The position numbers were made by a program, and so were the translations under genes. The notes below the pieces were generated by a model, which saw only the letters and a list, made by a program, of their open reading frames with translations, made no database searches and was not told the DNA's origin. Positions 19,349 through 28,564 of a stretch of 34,561 nucleotides of DNA are shown here, piece by piece. This stretch comes from Bacillota bacterium (GTDB taxonomy: Bacteria > Bacillota > DTU030 > DUMP01), in assembly GCA_012516165.1 (NCBI GenBank), contig JAAYWY010000003.1:1-34561 (forward strand), written 5' to 3'. Every line of letters starts with the position of its first letter. Positions within the stretch are counted from its first letter, which is position 1.

Positions 19349-20863
19349 ATGTCTGAATCATACCTAAAACCCATTACTGAAGTAAGCTATCTTACAGCCC
19401 AAAACGTGAGCCGTTACCGCCTTATTATGCGCTATTTCTATGAAGAGCACCAGCGTATGCGTCAGTGGCTGCGCCCAGAAGACGTCTTGGCTAGCGTTGA
19501 AGCCACTGGTCTATTTCCTGATTACACCTTAGAGCTTTGTCAACAAGATCTTGATCAATTGGTGGCTTGGAAAGATCTTATTCCGCGCCACGATGGTGGC
19601 CGATCGGCCAGTGTGGAAGAATATTTGCGGAAAAAATTCAAGTACCAGCTTACCCCCTATGCCATCGAAATCGAGCGTTTAGTAGACCGCCTGCAAGATA
19701 TTCGTGGTTACGGCGGATCTTTAGAACCATCGGTGTTAGATAATATTTTAGCTGTGCTGCAACAATTAGAGAATACGTTCCAGTTTCCCCCAGGAAAAGC
19801 CCTAGAGTTGTGGGATAAGCTTTATGACCAGTTTCAAAAGCTTGTTAACAATTCAGCCTCTTATTTAGCCGCCTTAAGCAGCGCTCGCGCCGAAGAGCTC
19901 ATGCAAACCGAAGCCTTTCTAGCTTTTAAAGACTCCCTCACCATTTATTTGCAGAATTTTGTTCATGGTCTACAGCGCACCGGTGTGCGGATTCAAGGCC
20001 TGTTGGCTCATATGCCGCCTGAGGCCTTAACCGCTTTTTGGGTCGCTGTGGTAGAAGATAAAAAGCAGCGTCCCACCTTAGACGAGCAGCTGCCGCCAGA
20101 AGAAGAGCTGCAGCAGCTACAGGAAAAATGGCAGGATCTAAGACGTTGGTTTATCGGTACCGCCCATGAGGAAAGCGATGTGGTTTTTCTGGAACAGGCT
20201 ACCAAGGACACCATTGCCCGCGTAGTACGCTCGGCCCTTCGGATTCAAGACCGCCAACGTTCCGGGGTCAGCCGAAGACGGGAGTTGGACTATCTGGGGC
20301 AGTGGTTCTTCGCTTGCCCCAATATTGATACCGCTCATCGCTTAGCCGCTTGCGCTTTCGGATTGTACCGTACGCGCCATTTTCAAGGCTACGACGACAA
20401 GGATTCCGACAATCCAGACGTTTCTATGTGGAATGTGGCACCCAATATCCGGGAACTAAAGTCGCGCAGCCGCCAACGCACCCAACCGGGAGGACCCGAA
20501 CCTATATACTCTCGCCGCAAGTTAGCAGCCAAAGCCCGCCACGAGTACCTGCAACACCATGCGCAAGAACAAGCCCTCCTACAAAACTTTCTAGACCAAA
20601 AACAAGTCACCCTCTCCCATCTTCCACCTTTGGCACCGCCGGTGAGGCAAAGGCTGCTCACATGGATCGGACAGTGCCTGGTTAATCCTGTGCACCGCAT
20701 ATTAACCCCGGAAGGGATAAGCATAACTTTGTCTTTTCCTCCTGACAGTGAACGAACCGTGCTCACGGCGTCCGACGGCAATCTAGAATTACCCAATTTT
20801 ACCCTGAGGTTCACGGCCAAAAACCAAGTCCTGTTATCAGCCAAAGTAGGTGATGAACCATGA
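19349..20863 (+). CDS. jetA: Wadjet JetA-like protein (TIGR02677/DUF2397 family, kleisin role)
   Basis: 504 aa; first gene of the diagnostic four-gene TIGR02677-02680 neighbourhood; YLTAQNVSRYRLIMRYFYEEHQRMRQWL..., RRRELDYLGQWF. Confidence 0.87.
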   Translation: MSESYLKPITEVSYLTAQNVSRYRLIMRYFYEEHQRMRQWLRPEDVLASVEATGLFPDYTLELCQQDLDQLVAWKDLIPRHDGGRSASVEEYLRKKFKYQLTPYAIEIERLVDRLQDIRGYGGSLEPSVLDNILAVLQQLENTFQFPPGKALELWDKLYDQFQKLVNNSASYLAALSSARAEELMQTEAFLAFKDSLTIYLQNFVHGLQRTGVRIQGLLAHMPPEALTAFWVAVVEDKKQRPTLDEQLPPEEELQQLQEKWQDLRRWFIGTAHEESDVVFLEQATKDTIARVVRSALRIQDRQRSGVSRRRELDYLGQWFFACPNIDTAHRLAACAFGLYRTRHFQGYDDKDSDNPDVSMWNVAPNIRELKSRSRQRTQPGGPEPIYSRRKLAAKARHEYLQHHAQEQALLQNFLDQKQVTLSHLPPLAPPVRQRLLTWIGQCLVNPVHRILTPEGISITLSFPPDSERTVLTASDGNLELPNFTLRFTAKNQVLLSAKVGDEP

Positions 20864-22056
20864 GCCAGGCAGAACGATTTCGCGAACAAAAGCAAGCCTG
20901 TGTCCAGGCTCTGCTTAATCGCTACTTTGTAGACAAAGCCTCCGATCCAGAGCTATTTCAATCCATTCGCTACCATTATCAGGAGCTGCGAGAATGGTTC
21001 CAGGAACAATGCGGCTTTACCCTCCTTTTGACCCGACAGTTCGCCAAACTAGAGAAAATCCCCGGTAAAGCCCAACCATGGATGGGTTGGGACACATTTT
21101 TGGAGCCACGCGATTACGGGCTTTTTACTTATTGCCTGTGGTATTTGGAAGGCAAAGGCGAAAACGAACAATTTCTGCTGACTGACATGGTGGAAGCCAT
21201 TAGGCAGCATTTGTTGGGATTAGGCGTAGAAATGGACTGGACTTTATATGACCATCGTCGCTCTATGGCCCGAGCACTAAAACAACTAAAAAACATGGGC
21301 GTGCTGATAGCTGTAGACGGCGATGAATGGGAATGGGCGCAGCTGGGTGCCGAACGAAATGTTTTGTACGAAAGCTCCGACTATGCCCGTTATGTCCTGC
21401 GCCGATTCCCTCAAGATTTGTGCCAATACACCACAATCGAAGAGCTGGGGACCACCTTTTACGCTCCAACCCCAGAAGGAGAACTTAAGGCCCGACGGCA
21501 TCATATTTTTCGCCGTCTGCTGCAGGAACCGATAGTCTACGACTGGGAGTGGTCCGACGAAGAACACTACTACGTCCTAACCCAACGGCGCTACCTACTC
21601 CAACAGCTAGAAGAAATGGCTGGCTTAGTAGGCCAGCGCTATAAGGAAGGTTTGTTGTTCTTTTATCCTGAAGCCAGTGGAGAAATGGAACTGTTTCCCA
21701 CTGCTCAGGCCGTCTCCGATATTGTCCAAACCTTGGCAGCCGAAATTCGGTGTTTGACAACAGAAAGTAAAAACAGTCCATCTACCAATAACCAAGGCTG
21801 TTTACTGCTATCCACAATAGATTTTGAAGGTTTACTCCTTAAGCTACGGGAACAATATGGCATCTACTGGTCCAAAAAGCACCGGCAGGCTACCACTTCC
21901 CAGCTGGCTGAGGAAGTAATTGGGCATCTGGAAGAATGGGGTCTAGGCCATAAGGAAGCTGACGGGACCATTTATCTTCAACCGGCTTTAGCCCGTTTCA
22001 GCGGCAACTATGGCGACATAATCCAAACGGCTATCCGACCATCCAAGGAGGACTGA
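20860..22056 (+). CDS. jetB: Wadjet JetB-like protein (TIGR02678/DUF2398 family, KITE role)
   Basis: 398 aa; ATGA overlap with jetA; RRYLLQQLEEMAGLVGQRYKEGLLFFYPE and position in the cassette. Confidence 0.85.
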   Translation: MSQAERFREQKQACVQALLNRYFVDKASDPELFQSIRYHYQELREWFQEQCGFTLLLTRQFAKLEKIPGKAQPWMGWDTFLEPRDYGLFTYCLWYLEGKGENEQFLLTDMVEAIRQHLLGLGVEMDWTLYDHRRSMARALKQLKNMGVLIAVDGDEWEWAQLGAERNVLYESSDYARYVLRRFPQDLCQYTTIEELGTTFYAPTPEGELKARRHHIFRRLLQEPIVYDWEWSDEEHYYVLTQRRYLLQQLEEMAGLVGQRYKEGLLFFYPEASGEMELFPTAQAVSDIVQTLAAEIRCLTTESKNSPSTNNQGCLLLSTIDFEGLLLKLREQYGIYWSKKHRQATTSQLAEEVIGHLEEWGLGHKEADGTIYLQPALARFSGNYGDIIQTAIRPSKED

Positions 22057-22058
22057 AC

Positions 22059-25000
22059 ATGAACACCCGCTGGCACCTTAACCGCGCTGGTATTATAAAT
22101 TTTTGGCTCTATGATGAAGCTGAATTCATATTTTCGTCTGGTCGGCTTATTTTACGTGGAGCCAACGGTTCCGGCAAATCTGTCACTATGCAAAGCCTGA
22201 TCCCTTTGGTATTAGACGGCGATAAACGCCCGTGGCGTTTGGATCCCTTTGGCTCCCGGGATCGCCGGATAGAATACTATCTATTAGGTGAAGCTGACAG
22301 CAACATCTTTGACCGCACCGGTTATCTTTATCTGGAGTTTGCTCAACCAGAAGAAGAGCGTTACCTCACCATTGGCATTGGGCTCCGCGCCCGGCGTAGT
22401 TCACCCGTGAATTTTTGGGGTTTTGCCATCACCGACAATCGCCGGATAGGCCCGGATCTGCTTTTGTACCAACGCGATTTTAGCCAGAGCCAAGAAGCCC
22501 ACATTCCTTTGACTCGTGCCCAGCTGGAAGAGGTTATCGGGGCTGGCGGCTGGGTTGTAGCAGAACAAGGCGAGTATAAAAGACGAGTAAATAAAGTGCT
22601 CTTTGGCTACCAAGACCTGCAGTCTTATCAAGAATTGCTCGATCTTTTAATCCAGATCCGCAGTCCTAAACTGTCCAAGGACTTCAAGCCTTCCACTATT
22701 TATGAGATCCTAACTTCGGCCCTGCCTCCACTACAAGAGGACGATTTGCGGCCGCTCTCTGAAGTATTGGCCGACATGAACGAAATCGGCGATCGCCTGC
22801 AGGAACTTATCGTTCATCGGCAGGAAGTAGAGCAGCTCAATAAAGCCTACAACCAATACAACCAGTATCAGCTCTTCACCACCTCACGGGCCCTTCTAAC
22901 CCAAAGCCAGGACCTGTCTTCGCGTCAGAGCGAAGAAGCAGGGCTAAATCAGGAAATCAAAACCCTCAAGCAGGAACTTACTGAACATGACTCTGCCTTA
23001 CAGCAATTGGAAGAAGAACGCTTAAAAACCCAGACCCAGTACGATACCCTCAGTAGTAGCGAAGCTCTGGCCAAAGAACAAGAACTGGAGCGTCTACACA
23101 ACGAACAAAAATTAGCTGACGAGACACTTGCTCTTTACCGAGACCGAGTTGTCCACGGTGAACAAAGCCAGCTGGAAGCCCGCGAACAAGAAAAACGCCT
23201 AACCCAAGAGATCACTGTCAACGAAAATCAGCAACGAGAGCTACTACAGCAAATGATTCAAACAGCAACCGACAGTAATTTTACCTTGCACGAAGCGTAC
23301 AACCTTCTCTGGGAAGAACAAATCCCCGCTGATGACAGCTTGTGGTCACCCTGGCACCAAGAAATTGTCACTCATGAAACCAAGTTGGACAAGGCTTTAT
23401 CTTTGGCTCGTCAGGAAACCCAGCTGAAAGAACAAACTGCCGCCGCTGAACGCGAAGTAAGCGCCGCTCGCCACAGGCGGGACCTAGCCGAAGCGGAATT
23501 TCGCACCAAAGAACAGGCTGTAGACAAAGCCTACCAAGATTTACAAGAAGAAATCTTCAGCTGGCGAAAAGATCTACAAGAGCTTCTTTTCCCCGATGAA
23601 TCCTTAAGAGAAATCCTTCATCAGCTAAGCCTTTTTCCTGATACGCCCTACAGCGACCTCCAAGCAATAGTAAGAGACCAGCAACACTTGGCTATCCGCA
23701 AGTTAGCTAAGATCCGGGCTGATATAGAAACTGAGCAAAAACATCATCAGACGGAAAAAGAAGAACTGCAGCGCCAGCTAAAGGAATGGGAGCAAAAAAA
23801 AGAACCCGAACCACCACGGTCCCCTGCCAGAGAAACCGCCCGCCAAAGGCGCCTGGCCCAGGGTGAAACCGGAATCCCACTGTACGCTGCTTGCGATTTT
23901 CACCCGACTGTTCCGGAAAACATAAGAGCTGCTCTGGAGTCAGCCTTGGAGGAAGCTGGTCTACTGGATGCCTGGATCAGCGGTAATAAGATGGCTGTAT
24001 TGCAGCCAGGCGAAGAGGAAGTCTGGATACAAGCCGATCCCCACCTGCTCACCCCTACCCTAGCCGATTATCTAGTGCCCACACCGCCAAGCGGCAGCGG
24101 ATGCACCGCCGATGAAGTTGATCTTTTGCTGCGCACCATTCAAGTAAAAAACACCCCAGCCGCAACCAGCGGTAGCTATATTGCCACCGATGGCCGCTTT
24201 CAGCTGGGCTGTCTACTCGGTCAAGCAGCGGTAAAACCACAAGCTCAATATATCGGTAAGGAAAGCCGCCGCCGGACACGCGAAGCCGAAATAGCACGGC
24301 TCAAGGAACTTATCGCCCTTGAAGACGAAGCTTTGTCCGCCGGAGCAGCTAAACTGGAAGCCCTAACCGCAAAGGAAGCTCGGTTAGAGGCAGAAACCCA
24401 CGCTTTCCCCGATGGCAAAGCCTTAATAGAAGCCCACCGCCAACTGCAAAGCCAACAGATGATTGTCGACAATACTCGCCAAGAAGTGGAGCGAAAACAC
24501 GAGCACCACAAAGCAATAGCTGCCCAATTATTTGAAGCCAGCACTAAGTTTCATCAATTTATGGGTCAGTGGACCATTGCCCATAGCGAAGCTGCCGTGG
24601 AACAGGCATGGCGCCAGCTCAGGTATTACAAAGATCAATTTAGCCAGCTACACAATCTGTGGGAAAGATGGCGCGGCCTAGCAAATAACAAAAAACAAAT
24701 CCATAACCAACGAATAGCCACCGAAAAACGGCTAGCCCAGGACTTGGCCGAACAGACCCGCTGGCAACAGCGACGACTAGAAATCGAATCTAAGATTGCA
24801 GCATTAAAAACGTTATTACAAGAGATGGGTATCTACGATCTCCATAATAAACTGTTACAACTAAAAGACGAGGAGGCTCGCCTCCAAGCCGAAATCAAAC
24901 GCCGGGAAAAAATGCAGCGCCAAGCAGAAAACAAGCTCGCAGCCAAGGAAACAGAGCTTCGCTTTGTAGCCAACCAAACTGCCGAAGCACTGAACCGCTG

Positions 25001-26117
25001 GAAAGAAAAATTTCAGCAGTGGCAGCTAGAATGGGACCGCCGCCTACTGCCAGAATGGTCCGATACTAAGCTGGAGGCGGCTCAGCCCGCCGTGGTAGAT
25101 AAACTATGCCGGTTAATAGTCCAGCATTATCCGCGAATGGAAAATCAAACAGCAGAAAACATTACTAACCGTCTCCACGATGAATTCTATTCAATTCGCC
25201 AATCCCTTCTGCCCTATGTCCCCGAATTAGATTCCGACCCAGTGAGCGGTCGACGCCTAATAATCTTTAACCGCGACCGACACAATCCCCTTACTCCCGC
25301 CTTATTGCTGCAGGAACTTACAACGGCAGAAGAAGAACAACGCCTGCTTCTTAGCCACAAGGACCGAGAATTATACGAAGAAATCCTCATTCATAGCGTA
25401 GGGCGTGCCATAAAACAAAAAATTGCCCGCGCCGAGCATTGGGTAGCTGAAATGAACCACCTAATGCAAGCTCGAGAAACATCCAGCGGCCTAAAATTGT
25501 TTTTGCGCTGGGAACCACTGGCCGCCTCCACCGAGGATGAGCTGGACACTGAACAGTTAGTTCAGCTTCTGCGGACCGACCCTCATCTTTTGCGGGACGA
25601 TCAGATTGACCGTATGGTAAAACATTTTCGAACTAGGATCAAACGAGCCGAAACCGAAGCCGAAGCTGGAGAAACATTGCGCGATTGGATAGCCAAGCTG
25701 CTCGATTACCGGCTGTGGTTCCGTTTTACTTTACACTACAGTAAGGCGGATCAATCGCGGCGCGAACTCACCGATTCCCGTTTCAATGTCCTCTCCGGAG
25801 GCGAAAAAGCCATGGCCATGTATATACCGCTATTGGCCGCCGTCTGTTCACGTTATAGCGATGCCGACTCAGCAGCCCCTCGTATCGTTTCGTTGGACGA
25901 AGCATTTGCCGGGGTAGATGAAGAAAACCTCAGGGATATGTTTGAACTTTTAACCCAAATGGACCTAGATTACATTATGACCAGTCAAAACCTGTGGGGC
26001 TGCTATGACACCGTACCGGCCCTAGCTATTTATGAACTGTACCGCCCCAAAGATGCCGCCTGCGTATCCCAGATTCATTATATCTGGAACGGTAAGCAGC
26101 GCAGCATGATAGCGTAA
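22059..26117 (+). CDS. jetC: Wadjet JetC-like SMC/SbcC-type ATPase (TIGR02680 family)
   Basis: 1352 aa; Walker A GANGSGKSVTM, long Glu/Lys/Gln-rich coiled coils, LSGGEKAM signature, RIVSLDEAFAGVDEEN Walker B; AAGGAGGA RBS. Confidence 0.93.
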   Translation: MNTRWHLNRAGIINFWLYDEAEFIFSSGRLILRGANGSGKSVTMQSLIPLVLDGDKRPWRLDPFGSRDRRIEYYLLGEADSNIFDRTGYLYLEFAQPEEERYLTIGIGLRARRSSPVNFWGFAITDNRRIGPDLLLYQRDFSQSQEAHIPLTRAQLEEVIGAGGWVVAEQGEYKRRVNKVLFGYQDLQSYQELLDLLIQIRSPKLSKDFKPSTIYEILTSALPPLQEDDLRPLSEVLADMNEIGDRLQELIVHRQEVEQLNKAYNQYNQYQLFTTSRALLTQSQDLSSRQSEEAGLNQEIKTLKQELTEHDSALQQLEEERLKTQTQYDTLSSSEALAKEQELERLHNEQKLADETLALYRDRVVHGEQSQLEAREQEKRLTQEITVNENQQRELLQQMIQTATDSNFTLHEAYNLLWEEQIPADDSLWSPWHQEIVTHETKLDKALSLARQETQLKEQTAAAEREVSAARHRRDLAEAEFRTKEQAVDKAYQDLQEEIFSWRKDLQELLFPDESLREILHQLSLFPDTPYSDLQAIVRDQQHLAIRKLAKIRADIETEQKHHQTEKEELQRQLKEWEQKKEPEPPRSPARETARQRRLAQGETGIPLYAACDFHPTVPENIRAALESALEEAGLLDAWISGNKMAVLQPGEEEVWIQADPHLLTPTLADYLVPTPPSGSGCTADEVDLLLRTIQVKNTPAATSGSYIATDGRFQLGCLLGQAAVKPQAQYIGKESRRRTREAEIARLKELIALEDEALSAGAAKLEALTAKEARLEAETHAFPDGKALIEAHRQLQSQQMIVDNTRQEVERKHEHHKAIAAQLFEASTKFHQFMGQWTIAHSEAAVEQAWRQLRYYKDQFSQLHNLWERWRGLANNKKQIHNQRIATEKRLAQDLAEQTRWQQRRLEIESKIAALKTLLQEMGIYDLHNKLLQLKDEEARLQAEIKRREKMQRQAENKLAAKETELRFVANQTAEALNRWKEKFQQWQLEWDRRLLPEWSDTKLEAAQPAVVDKLCRLIVQHYPRMENQTAENITNRLHDEFYSIRQSLLPYVPELDSDPVSGRRLIIFNRDRHNPLTPALLLQELTTAEEEQRLLLSHKDRELYEEILIHSVGRAIKQKIARAEHWVAEMNHLMQARETSSGLKLFLRWEPLAASTEDELDTEQLVQLLRTDPHLLRDDQIDRMVKHFRTRIKRAETEAEAGETLRDWIAKLLDYRLWFRFTLHYSKADQSRRELTDSRFNVLSGGEKAMAMYIPLLAAVCSRYSDADSAAPRIVSLDEAFAGVDEENLRDMFELLTQMDLDYIMTSQNLWGCYDTVPALAIYELYRPKDAACVSQIHYIWNGKQRSMIA

Positions 26118-26185
26118 AAGCCATCGGATTGATAACCTTGATGCCATCGGTACCATGTAAACAGTGCAGTATGATAGCGTAAAAG
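26092..26185 (+). repeat. Imperfect direct repeat of the jetC 3' end (29 bp, 65-bp period)
   Basis: gtaaGcagCgcagCatgatagcgtaaaag (26092-26120) vs gtaaAcagTgcagTatgatagcgtaaaag (26157-26185); 26/29 identical. Confidence 0.85.
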
Positions 26186-26411
26186 AGCGCTGTGGAAGTA
26201 TCAAAGGGACGGCAGACAGTGTGAATACCCAGGTTAAGATTGTCATCCTGCCTGTCCAGCCTGCCCAGAGCGGAGGTGCCCCTACCCATGCACTGTAAGT
26301 TACCATAGGAACAGGTCTTCTTTGTAAATGCAAGAAAACAATACCCTAGTGTTCAAAGAGTATAAGGCTACAGGGCACTTCTCGCAGCAGCGCATTATGA
26401 CCTAAACCAAC

Positions 26412-26429
26412 TCTCTACACCCCTAGAGA
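26412..26429 (+). promoter_or_regulatory. Hairpin in jetC-jetD spacer
   Basis: TCTCTA-caccccc-region loop-TAGAGA perfect 6-bp stem (26412-26417 / 26424-26429), ~38 nt upstream of jetD ATG. Confidence 0.4.
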
Positions 26430-26466
26430 ACGCCCTGGGACTTGTAATGAGAATTAAGGAGTGCTT

Positions 26467-27732
26467 ATGAACAAGCTGGAAGAATATCTAGCCCAGCCGG
26501 GGCTAAAACGGCTGTGGCCAAAGGTAAAAACAAAATACCAATCCTTGGATCGGATCGGCGGCAAAGTCAAGTTGCGTCAACTATCTTCTTTGGAACAAGA
26601 AGCCTTGGGTGGGCTCTTGGCCAAGAATTTGCTGGGCCAAGAAGAATGTACAGTGGAGCTGGCAGCCTTGGATCAGGCCCTGAAGCGTAGCCGGTTTGGA
26701 GCCGGATTAGTCGAAGCGCTGGAGTGTCTGTACGGACCAACGCTGCTGACCAAAAAAGAACAAGCCCAATTAGCGGAAAAAGAATGGCTGGCCTTTTTTG
26801 CTGCCTTAGAGCAAACCCCACAGAAACCGCAGACTAAAAGCTGGCTAACCGCATTAAAGAATAAACAAGGGCGCGGTTATCGGGCCTTTATCACCCTTTA
26901 CCACCAGGATCAAAACCAAGCTCGCAATATCCTGCATACCTCGTTACACGCCTTGGACCGACTTCCTTGTTGGCAAAGAAAGCGTACGCGACTGCCGGTT
27001 TTTGCTGCCGAACTTACTGGTGACCCCCACGCCTTGGACAGCAATACCGCACTGGGACGCCTTTTCTTCCAAGGCCTGCTTTTCGTCCGGGGAATTAATA
27101 AAGACGTAACTTCCGCTGAAAAACAGCGGGAAATCTTGTCAGAAGCAGGGCTCGAGGGCGATGACATTTCTTCTGCTGTTATCGTAGCCGGTCTTCGTAC
27201 TCTACCCTCCGATCCCAGAGCTGGTATTTTTAGCGCTAGTTTATCTAGTTGTACCCCACTTGTTTTGCCACTTAGGTTTTTTGATCAGCTCACCTCGTGG
27301 ACATCGATGCCAACAATATATGTAATGGAAAACCCTACGGTCTTTAGTGCTATTTTAGATGCCAACGATAATTCCCCGCCGCCACCCTTGGTTTGCACTA
27401 GCGGCCAGCCCAGCGTAGCCGCTTTAAGATTGTTAGACGAATTAGCTGCTGCCGGTGGTACTCTCTATTATAGCGGTGACTTCGACCCCGAAGGATTGCA
27501 AATAGGCCTCCGTCTGCACGAACGCTACAGCAGCTCATTTTATCCTTGGTTTTTCGACCGACAAGCCTATACTACCGCCCCAGCTGGCACACCTCTTACC
27601 CTGGACCAAAGACAGACTTTGTCTAACTTGATAACACCCTGGGATAAAATGCTACCAGCTGCAATCTTAAAACGAGGCACTGTGGTGTATCAGGAAAGCT
27701 TAGTAGAAGAAATGATCGCCAGCTTTAGCTGA
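26467..27732 (+). CDS. jetD: Wadjet JetD-like Toprim nuclease subunit (TIGR02679/DUF2399; ATG 26467 favoured by AAGGAG upstream; ORF track starts at GTG 26461)
   Basis: Toprim-like motifs IYVMENPTVFSAILD and LYYSGDFDPEGLQIGLRL; fourth gene of the cassette. Confidence 0.87.
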   Translation: MNKLEEYLAQPGLKRLWPKVKTKYQSLDRIGGKVKLRQLSSLEQEALGGLLAKNLLGQEECTVELAALDQALKRSRFGAGLVEALECLYGPTLLTKKEQAQLAEKEWLAFFAALEQTPQKPQTKSWLTALKNKQGRGYRAFITLYHQDQNQARNILHTSLHALDRLPCWQRKRTRLPVFAAELTGDPHALDSNTALGRLFFQGLLFVRGINKDVTSAEKQREILSEAGLEGDDISSAVIVAGLRTLPSDPRAGIFSASLSSCTPLVLPLRFFDQLTSWTSMPTIYVMENPTVFSAILDANDNSPPPPLVCTSGQPSVAALRLLDELAAAGGTLYYSGDFDPEGLQIGLRLHERYSSSFYPWFFDRQAYTTAPAGTPLTLDQRQTLSNLITPWDKMLPAAILKRGTVVYQESLVEEMIASFS

Positions 27733-28447
27733 TATAATTTCCCTTTGCTTCTGCTTCTACTGGTATATCAAGAAGTATTGCTGTTTTGGTCACCACACAA
27801 CGATATGCGAATACTTCTACTCCTGCTGCCTGGGCCTCGTAAAGAGCATGGCTAAAATCGGGGTCCATTTTAGTGTGAGGCCGGAACAGCACTGCATCCT
27901 GGCGCTGAATAATAAAAATCACTGCCGCCCGCGCACCTTGGCCCACCAACTCTGTTAATTCTCTTAGTTGACGCGTACCTCTTGATGTGGGGGCATCGGG
28001 GAACAAGGCTACACCATCTTCTACCAGAGTACAACCTTTTACCTCTATATAGCAGTCTGGTTTATTTTTGCCCTGGAGCAAAAAATCAAAGCGACTGTGC
28101 TTGTACCTGGGTTCAGCCTTCACACTATCATAGCCTGTAAATGGTGGCCAAAACCCCGACTCCAAAGCCAACTTGGCCAACCGATTAGGTACACCGCTGT
28201 CTACCGATACCAAGCCCTCTGGCCCATCCACTAGCTTTAGATCAAAGGCTGTTTTCCTGTTTGGATTAGCGGCGGCCGATACATATACTTTTGCTCCGGG
28301 AAAAAGCAGTTCCTTTAGTCTTCCCGGATCAGCCACATGAGCTAAAAGCTCTTTTCCCTCCACATCCACCTGCGCCAAAAACCGATTGGGACGGGCAATA
28401 AGCTGCCCCCTCTTGAGCGGTGGTAAAGTAATACCAATGGAAGTCAT
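27725..28447 (-). CDS. sfsA: Sugar fermentation stimulation protein SfsA family
   Basis: ARPNRFLAQVDVEGKELLAHVADPGRLKELLFPGAKVYV, HSRFDFLL, DCYIEVKGCTLVEDGVALFPDAPTSRGTRQLREL. Confidence 0.93.
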   Translation of the reverse strand: MTSIGITLPPLKRGQLIARPNRFLAQVDVEGKELLAHVADPGRLKELLFPGAKVYVSAAANPNRKTAFDLKLVDGPEGLVSVDSGVPNRLAKLALESGFWPPFTGYDSVKAEPRYKHSRFDFLLQGKNKPDCYIEVKGCTLVEDGVALFPDAPTSRGTRQLRELTELVGQGARAAVIFIIQRQDAVLFRPHTKMDPDFSHALYEAQAAGVEVFAYRCVVTKTAILLDIPVEAEAKGNYIS

Positions 28448-28527
28448 TTATGCACACCCACTTTTATTAGTAAACCATGCTTCTTTTATACACAGGATGT
28501 AAAACAAAAGCAACCCCAAAAGAAAAA

Positions 28528-28547
28528 GCGGGGCTTTAAGCTCCCGC
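28528..28547 (-). terminator. Terminator of the hydroxyacid dehydrogenase gene
   Basis: GCGGG...CCCGC stem followed by TTTTTC on the minus strand. Confidence 0.7.
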
Positions 28548-28564
28548 CTCTGCCTATATAATTA

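Noticed and set aside
19156-19374. 72-aa minus-strand ORF in the jetA upstream region
   Set aside because: Overlaps the jetA start and promoter region; no homology-like motif; likely chance.
26092-26185. CRISPR array interpretation of the 29-bp repeat pair with 36-nt interval
   Set aside because: Repeat and spacer lengths look CRISPR-like, but there are only two imperfect units, one is the coding 3' end of jetC, and there are no cas genes in the window.
26022-26333. Minus-strand ORFs (103 and 87 aa) covering the jetC end and spacer
   Set aside because: Antisense to the jetC C-terminus, no RBS or recognisable family; the open frames partly reflect the duplicated 29-mer.
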